Assembly (NCBI GenBank): GCA_963682175.1
Contig: OY821770.1
Coordinates: 10,880,501-10,944,500 of the forward strand
Length of the DNA stretch: 64,000 bases
Direction: 5' to 3'
Source of the DNA: Triglochin maritima
Lineage: Eukaryota; Streptophyta; Magnoliopsida; Alismatales; Juncaginaceae
Of the stretch, positions 57,489-64,000 are shown piece by piece. The notes below the pieces were generated by a model. It was given only the letters and a program-made list of their open reading frames with translations. It was not told the DNA's origin and did no database searches. The position numbers were made by a program, and so were the translations under genes. Positions within the stretch are counted from its first letter, which is position 1. Each line of letters starts with the position of its first letter.

Positions 57489-60384
57489 TTAAGGAGGAAG
57501 TTCCTCATAATACAAATTCAAGTCCCAATCAGAGAAATCAGGATCCCCAGGTTTCGGTGCGACTTCGTGCAACGACGATGTAACCTTCATCTTGAACTTT
57601 CTCTTCTCTTGTTGGGCATGCATTTTATGGGTTTTTTTAATTATCATCTCAGCTAAAGACATCTGACGTCTAGTCGGCGGTCTTCCTATACGTCTGACCT
57701 TATCTGGATTAAGAACCGATGTACCCGGAGACTTAGGTTCATCAAGTCGAACCAAGAACTCGGTAGTGTGCATACGTGCCTTAAGCAATTCAATACACTT
57801 CATGGCCTTAAGATACCTTTCGTGGGAAATGAAGGCTTCCTGTGCGATCCAAACGGCATAACCCATGATGTCGTCGTGACGACGAAGCGCATCCTTCTCC
57901 ATTACGTCATCGTCTGGGTACATCTTATCTCGATAGCTCCTTCGAATATCCTTCCGCCATCGATTAACGATGTAAGAGTCTGGGAGCAATGTATTAGGAT
58001 TTAAGCGTACAAGTACAACAAAAACGTGGCAGCATAGAAGGCCAACGTGCTGAAACATTCTACAATCACATGTGAAGTTCATAGATATGTTTTGTACTAG
58101 GAAACGTTTCGACAGTAGCTGCTCACCAGCGAAAACACATTCAGATACCTTGTAATGAAATGTGTCATTCGTATTGAACTCCTCCGTTATATCGCAGTAT
58201 ATCATCTTCCCAATTTCTAACTGCACTTTCTTGAAGACCCCTACCGTATACAACTCGCTCATCTGTCTCCCGAATGGATAAATTGAAACCAACTAGGTTC
58301 TCTTATGAAGACAATCAAAATCTGATTGAGCTTCCTTCTCGTACTTATGGCGGAGCGCAAGTTCGTATTGTTGAACAAACTGCTTAAGGGTGGTCTTCGA
58401 AGTAAGATACTCGTCGAAAAAGGCGTTCATACTCTCGCTTCTCTGAGTAGATGTCATTCCTGCGAAAAAAATATCACCAACAAATGCAGGTATTCACGAC
58501 CCTTGGATTGCATAAATTGATTTGAGCCAGCTATGGTTCTGCAGGTCAAAATCAAGAAAGAAACCCTACCAATTACAATCAAATTCTACTGGGATTTTGG
58601 AATCATGTACAATCAATTTCAGATCAAATAACATGTGCTTCCGATACTGCGTCGGCAACTTCACGGGAGCTTTGTTCATTATGTGCCATATACAGAATCT
58701 GTGTCTTGAATCTGGGAAGACATTCCTTACAGCAGCAGTAATGGTGCCACATTGATCTGTTATGATGGCTGGGGGAGTTATATCTGCATAATGTGGGCAA
58801 TTTAAAAGGAGTGAGTCATATATTGAAATGTACAAAATCCTACTTTGAAATCTTTAACCGAACAATCATACAACTTAAACCGAATAGACACACAACTTAA
58901 ACCGAACGTATCCACACCTAAAACCAAACAGACACACAACTTAAACCGAATGGATTCACACCTTAAACCGAACAGTCACACAACTTAATCCGAACAGATC
59001 CACACCTTAAACTGAAGAATCACACACCTTAAACCGAACAGATTCACACCTTAAACCGAACAGACACACAACTTAAATCGAACAGATCAACACCTTAAAC
59101 CGAACAGTCACACAACTTAAACCGGACAGATCCACACCTTAAACTGAATAGTCACACAACTTAAACCGAATAGATGCACATCTTAAACCGAACAGTCACA
59201 CAACTTAAATCGAACAGATGCACACCATAAACCGAACAGACACAGAACTTAATCCGAACAGATCCACACCTTAAACCGAACAGGCACAAAACTTAAACCG
59301 AACGGACCCAAATCTTAAACCGAACAGTCACACCACTTAAATCGAACAATTCCACCACTTAAACCAAACACATACACAAATTAAACTGAACAGTCACAGA
59401 CCTTTAACTGGACATAGCCACACCTTACTGTTCATGCACGACAACCATGTTTGGAACAACCATATATAATTTTCAGTGGTCTCAGAAGACAACAAAGCAC
59501 AATCGAACAAAACTGACTCGAAATGGTGATTCACTTCTACAAATGGGGCAAATGGCATGTCGTATTTGCTTGTAATGTAGGTGGTGTCGAAACATATTGC
59601 GTCTTCAAAATATGAATATGCAGCTCTAGAACGACAGTCAGCCCAAAACACGTTCCGTAGTCTTCCTTCGTCATCCATATCCATTACATAGAAAAACATG
59701 GAATCAATCTTCTGCATCCTAATGAAATAGTTCTGAAGAGCTTGTGCATCACCATGTCCCATCTTCAAATTTCTGACTTCCTTTATAGCGTTTCTGCACA
59801 CAGAAACCACTAAGACCAGACACAAAATGTTGAACTTCAATTATGTTAGGCAGAAAGAACACAAACCTTAAATCCCTTTCGTTGAAAGTCAATTTATCAT
59901 GACCTCCAGCCTCGACCACAAACGATTGCATGGTTTTAGCAACCGATATCCCAGCAGTATCATTACACGATATGCGTGTTTTGGCGGCCTCAGGGACGAT
60001 TCGTTTTTGTCTGAGAAAACACATTTGCTTCTGTTCAAGCATGACGTGGTTATGTTTAAGATCCACAAAGTTAATGTGGTAACCCCTTGCTGGGTTTCCG
60101 GAGACCCTTATCCGAGTAGTGCATTGGACTCTACTGGATAACCTAGGCTTTAATTTCCCTTGCCCTTGGTTTGTTGGTGTCGTGCCTTCCTTGGAGCAAG
60201 TCAGCGTGGCCCGTATAATAACACCACGATCGTAATGAGATCGCCTTGTCTTAACACCAAAACCACAAGAATCGGCATAGTCCACGTAAAATGTTTTGGC
60301 TTCTTCTAAAGAAGGAAAAAACATCTCCTCCTTAGGAACATTTGCCGACTGCTCCACTTGGGAAGACACATTAACGATTTCCAT
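57489..60384 (-). pseudogene. FAR1-like MULE transposase, broken by nonsense codons
   Basis: Exon 1 60384-59867: MEIVNVSS, then a FAR1-type DNA-binding domain (FPSLEEAKTFYVDYADSCGFGVKTR to CTTRIRV and HNH). Exon 2 59793-59429: the MULE core with FDTTYITSKYDMPFAPFVEVNHH. Exon 3 58783-58570: IITDQCGTITAAVRNVFPDSRH then FCIWHI. Exon 4 region from about 58538: MTSTQRSESMNAFFDEYLTSKTT, then the SWIM zinc finger CDCRMFQHVGLLCCH and a basic RRIGRPPTRR tail to the stop at 57489. TGA at 58494-58496 and TAG at 58293-58295 stand where Trp is expected. The exon 3/4 join is out of phase as it stands. Intron 2 (58784-59428) is mainly minisatellite. The intact protein would bind the element's ends in the nucleus and cut. 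Confidence 0.85.
58855..59425 (-). repeat. 22-bp minisatellite array 3, in the transposase intron
   Basis: About twenty-five CTTAAACCGAACAG-type units, the same repeat and orientation as array 2, fill most of the intron between the transposase core exons. Confidence 0.9.
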
Positions 60385-60698
60385 TGGAGTACAGAGGAAG
60401 GACCATAGAAGAGAAGGGAAGAAAAAGGAATACGCATCTTGAGATGAAGATGAAACGTCTTCTGTTGTGTAGGAGCGCCAAAATGAGGAATGGAGTGATT
60501 TGAGACGCATTAATGAGGGATGAATGGAGGGATGGAGAGATGAAGTGATTGCTCAGGACATTTGAACGGGCAACCAAAGAATTGAGGGATAAAATAAAAA
60601 AAGAAACTCTTTTCTCTGCTTACATGGAGCGTGCCAACTAAGCCGCATCCTCAAGTAGCGTCCTCGAGAGCGGTCGTATATCATTTTCCTTCTTTAAT

Positions 60699-60949
60699 AA
60701 ATGGTGTTTATAAACCACTATAACTTAAGAAAACATTTACATAAATTGCGTCGATGTGAATAGTAAACCTTAGTTTCAGTATTCAAGATATCTAATCTCA
60801 GCAAACTGATTTGTATTTGGGGAGTTGAGTAAGAACAGAGCAGAAAACTTGAGTAAACTTTGAGAGCCAAAAATATTACTGCAATAAATGTTTTCTTTAA
60901 GAAACTCTCTTTACAATTGAAGAATCTAATAAACGATTTGTATGGAAGA
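60699..60949. other. Short unannotated spacer
   Basis: AT-rich sequence between the MULE target duplication and the RTE relic. I see nothing specific in it. Confidence 0.5.
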
Positions 60950-63129
60950 CAAGAGAAGTTGAGGTTAAGTGATGAGAATTAAATTTATACCGCAAGTGCA
61001 CGACGTCAATGGAGACGTGGCAAATACGGGTCGAACACAAGGAGGGAGAGATTTTGTTATTAGTGTGATTTCGATTGGGGGAAAGAAGGAGAGAAGAAAT
61101 AAGTTGGTTTTGAGATTTTTGATTTTTAATTATCTAAAACAAGAAAAACAAGAACAATTAAAACTAAAACAAGAACAAAGAAGTGAATTCCGTTGGGTGG
61201 AGGTTTAGATTTAGGGTTTAGATTAGAGAATTCAGAAACTTATAATAAATCATATTAGTCATAAAGCATTACATGATAAATGATTTAACATAAACTCAAG
61301 TAATCAAAATATACTAACACGAAATTAAAATAATAACATTCATTCATCTTCTCTTCACCCTAAATCCGTCACCTCCACCCTTTGGAAGGAGTTAGAAACT
61401 CACAGAGGGAGGAAGAAGGGGTCCTTGAGACATTACAAAAGAATACTAAAAGTAAGAAATAAAAGATAGAATTTTATTAATGAAAAGAAGAATACAAAAC
61501 TAAGATTAAGAATAAAAACTACAGCCAAAGACTAAGGTATCTTCTAACATCGTTCTCGGGTCTATTTATAGTTGTTACAAGAGACCTAAGTATAGAATTG
61601 GAGAGTACACGTGTCCAGACACAACTGGACAAAATTGGAGCACACGGATCGACTAGGGGGCGGCGGAATCGCCGCATATCATGCTCTGATTTGGTCCAGA
61701 TTTTAGTTGAATGTTTATGGTATGATTTGATCCTCCTTTACGCGTCTGGATTGATTCTTTCCATTCTTTTGAGCTCCGGATTAATTCTTTTATATATTTG
61801 AAGATCTACATTGATTTTTCTTTAGATTTTCTCCAAGTTGATAAAAGCTACTCGTGATTTGCAATTAGGTCCTTGTCTTTTTGCAATTGAGTCCCCGGCT
61901 ACTTTTGTGCTTAAGTCCTTGTTCTTTTTGCAATTAGGACTTGAATGCTTTTATGCTTGGATACATTTCCATTCGTAACCCGATAATCTTGAGCTTGGTC
62001 TTTATGATAGAAATGAGTCTTTTGCACGCGTTTATGCTCGGGATGTGGGTAATTTGCATTCAGGTCCCTGTATTCTGTAAATAAGACTAAACACATACCT
62101 TAGTAGCATTTATTGATATAAAAGTGATCTAAATGAAAGACATATGATGCAATGTATGCAATGCATCATTAAGGAAACCTTAAAAAGGATGAAAGTTGGT
62201 AAGGCTTTAGGACCAGACGAGATCCCGATGAAGTGTGAAATGTCTTGGGGATAAAACAGTAACGTGATTAACTAAATTGTTTAGTAGTGTCTTTGAGAAA
62301 AATAAAATACCAAATGAGTGGAGAATGAGTGCTTTGGTGCCAATTTACAAGAACAAATGGGATATTCAAAGTTGCACTAACTATAGAGGTATCAAGCTCA
62401 TGTTTCGTACTATGAAATTATGGGAAAGAGTAATTGAACACCGTCTAAGGAAAAAACATGTGTTAGAGATAATCAATTTGGTTTCATGCCAGAAAGGTCA
62501 ACGATAGATGTCATATTTCTTATTAGACAACTTATGGAGAGGTATAGAGAACAAAAGAAAGATCTACACATGGTTTTATTGATTTAGAAAAGTCATATGA
62601 TAGAGTTCCAAGAAATATTATGTTGTGGGCCCTAGATAAGAAGAAGGTATCAATAAAATATGTGAATTTAATTAAAGATATGTACAAATGAGTTGAAACT
62701 AGCATTAAAATTTGTGATGATGTGACTAAAGCTTTTTTGATTAACATTGAACTTCATCAGGGTTCAGCTTTAAGTCCATATATCTTTGCTTTAGTAATGG
62801 ACGAGGTGACAAAAGACATACAATGTGAGGTTCCATGGTGTATACTTTTTGCGGATGATGTAGTATTAATTGACGAGAGTATCGTAGGTGTGGAGAGAAA
62901 ACTAGAGTTTTGGAGAAATACTTTAGAAACAAAATGTTTTAAACTAAGTAGATCTAAAACTGAATATATGAAGTGTTATTTCAGTACCGTTAATACCGAG
63001 GAAGAGGAGATTATATTAGATGGGCAAGTTGTGCGTAGAAAGATATCTTTAGATATCTTGGATCAATACTTCAAAAAGATGGGGAGATCGATGAAGATGT
63101 TAACCACAGGATTAGAGCAGGATGGATGA
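60950..63129 (+). pseudogene. RTE-type LINE reverse transcriptase relic, split by a solo LTR
   Basis: Removing the solo LTR and one TTAAG joins EV to KETLKRMKVGKALGPDEIP, the usual start of the plant RTE reverse transcriptase. It goes on with KIPNEWRMSALVPIYKNK, NYRGIKLMFRTMKLWERVIE, DLEKSYDRVPR (frame-adjusted), LHQGSALSPYIFALVMDE, the catalytic FADDVVLIDE and SRSKTEYMKC. Several stops and frameshifts are present and there is no endonuclease domain upstream, so it is a dead 5'-truncated copy. Confidence 0.85.
60970..62168. mobile_element. Solo LTR, gypsy-like family 1, copy 2 (TSD TTAAG)
   Basis: It has the same TGATGAGAATTAAATT start and GCAATGCATCA end as 3740-4966, and perfect TTAAG repeats at 60965-60969 and 62169-62173. 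It is 1199 bp, slightly shorter than copy 1, mainly through a lost GGCGGAATCGCCG-containing repeat block (copy 1 has it twice near 4425-4475). It cuts the RTE reverse-transcriptase frame. Confidence 0.92.
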
Positions 63130-63179
63130 AATGATGACAAGCCTCAGGTGTCTTTAGTCACATCATCACAAATTCTAAT

Positions 63180-63967
63180 GCTAGTTTCTCAGTCAGGCAG
63201 TGCAGCATAACTATTTGCATTGGATTCAGGCAGATGAAGAAACTAATGTCCTCACTCACGCATTTTTGGCACATCCAACTTCAGTTCAGTTGTTGCGTAC
63301 ATACCCATTCGTAATCTGCATGAATTTGACATATAAGACGAACAAGTACAAGATGCCTTTGTTTGAGATGGTTGGGGTTACTCCAACAAACATGAATTTC
63401 CTCGTTGAATATGCGATTTTGAAGGATGAGATCGAGTCTAGTTATCGATGGGTGTTGGAGAGGTTGCGAGATCTGTTATTGAGTATTGTTAGCCCGACTG
63501 CAATAATAACGGACTAGGAGGTGAGTCTGATGCGACCAGTGGCAGAGGTTTTCCTGAGTCTGCTCATTCGGGAAAACACTTGTCATTGGAGAAGGAGTCC
63601 AAATGTCAGAGTTTGTGGATCAGTCAGCACAAGACGTCGAGCATTTTCGGAAGCTCGTTGATGAAATTTTGGAGAGCGACCCTGCAGTAATTCGTAGTGC
63701 CTTTCGTATTTTATACGAACAGTTACACCCTGATTAGTCGAACTATGGAGAACCCGCAGAAAATATTTGATTACGAGGTCGACCTAGGAGAAAGTCGACA
63801 CGTCGGGACCCGAGTGCCTTCGAGTATGCTGAGCGAGGTCGTGGTCGGTCTGGCAGTAGTGGGAGAAAGGGTCGTGGTCGGTCTTCCAATTCGTCTCGAT
63901 CGTCCGTGAACACGGGCACAAGATCTGGTATGACGATATCTTTGTTGTTATTTAATAGATATCACTA
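63180..63967 (+). pseudogene. Second MULE transposase relic, running toward the window edge
   Basis: HWIQADEETNVLTHAFLAHPTSVQLLRTYPFVICM, then TYKTNKYKMPLFEMVGVT and a TAIITD segment are the MULE (DDE) core of a different lineage from the element at 51-60 kb. The usual MDxTYKTN is MNLTYKTN, so the first catalytic Asp is Asn, and a TAG follows AIITD. About 250 bp downstream another frame reads RRKSTRRDPSAFEYAERGRGRSG, the basic C-terminal tail of these proteins, ending near a GTATGA-type splice donor (about 63929). In plants such genes often continue with further exons, so the rest may lie outside. Confidence 0.75.
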
Positions 63968-64000
63968 ATCTAGATAGGGTTCTATATATTATCTCCTAAT

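Larger units (their letters stand above)
51040..60689. mobile_element. 9.65-kb MULE carrying a Ulp1-type gene and a FAR1-like transposase (TSD TTCTTTAAT)
   Basis: Perfect 9-bp repeats TTCTTTAAT lie at 51031-51039 and 60690-60698; 9 bp is the standard MULE duplication. The inner ends GTATCGTTATACACGG and, inverted, GGAAAATGATATACG are imperfectly similar, and both lead to a GCG-rich stretch and a TTGGCAC/GTGGCAC word about 50 bp in. The element encodes a mobile-domain/Ulp1-like gene (plus strand) convergent with a FAR1-like MULE transposase (minus strand), both now broken. Three arrays of one 22-bp repeat and solo LTR F also lie inside. Without F it is about 7.6 kb. Confidence 0.85.

Noticed and set aside
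52170..59425. CRISPR-like arrays
   Set aside because: The regularly repeated 22-bp units have no unique spacers between them and this is plant DNA. They are minisatellites.

Overview
This window is nuclear DNA of a flowering plant, very probably a eudicot. It holds three spliced genes with plant-type GT-AG introns, each recognisable as a plant protein family. Around them lie Ty1-copia and Ty3-gypsy-type LTR elements, hAT elements, MULEs with FAR1-like transposases and Ulp1 proteases, and an RTE-type LINE. Nothing prokaryotic, organellar or viral is apparent. The species cannot be named from the sequence alone.

Layout. (1) 1-2.8 kb: gene-free DNA with a G-rich palindromic repeat and a hAT transposase C-terminal remnant. 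(2) 2.8-21.3 kb: a minus-strand DUF1985/Ulp1-type gene relic broken by nested LTR insertions. These are a gypsy-like solo LTR (3740-4966, TSD TTTAC), a 2-kb solo LTR 'A' (5495-16958, TSD GGGTC) that was itself split by a 9.4-kb copia-type element 'B' (6766-16181, TSD GTTAG), and an inverted solo LTR 'E' (17986-20034, TSD AAAAT). (3) 23-43.6 kb: a gene island. TPST (tyrosylprotein sulfotransferase, 12 coding exons, plus strand, 504 aa) is followed tail-to-tail by UXT (UDP-xylose-transporter-like, 7 exons, minus, 341 aa) and then LOG (cytokinin-activating phosphoribohydrolase, 7 exons, minus, 218 aa). (4) 43.8-48.7 kb: a young but defective copia element with 239/236-bp LTRs and TSD CTACT, inserted 175 bp upstream of the LOG start codon. 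(5) 49.1-50.9 kb: a probable further solo LTR. (6) 51.0-60.7 kb: a 9.65-kb MULE with perfect 9-bp TSDs (TTCTTTAAT). It carries a mobile-domain/Ulp1-like gene on the plus strand and a FAR1-like transposase on the minus strand, three arrays of one 22-bp minisatellite, and solo LTR 'F'. (7) 60.7-64 kb: an RTE LINE relic split by a second gypsy-like solo LTR (TSD TTAAG), then another MULE transposase relic running to the window edge.

Functionally, the three host genes are independent. TPST activates peptide hormones in the Golgi, UXT-like proteins supply UDP-xylose for wall polymers in the Golgi, and LOG makes active cytokinin. The rest is a record of transposition. The most notable signals are the resolvable nesting, the element with near-identical LTRs but a ruined pol, a dense CGGTCGACCG palindrome array just upstream of the LTR TATA box, the copia insertion in the LOG upstream region, and the shared minisatellite inside the Ulp1-carrying MULE.
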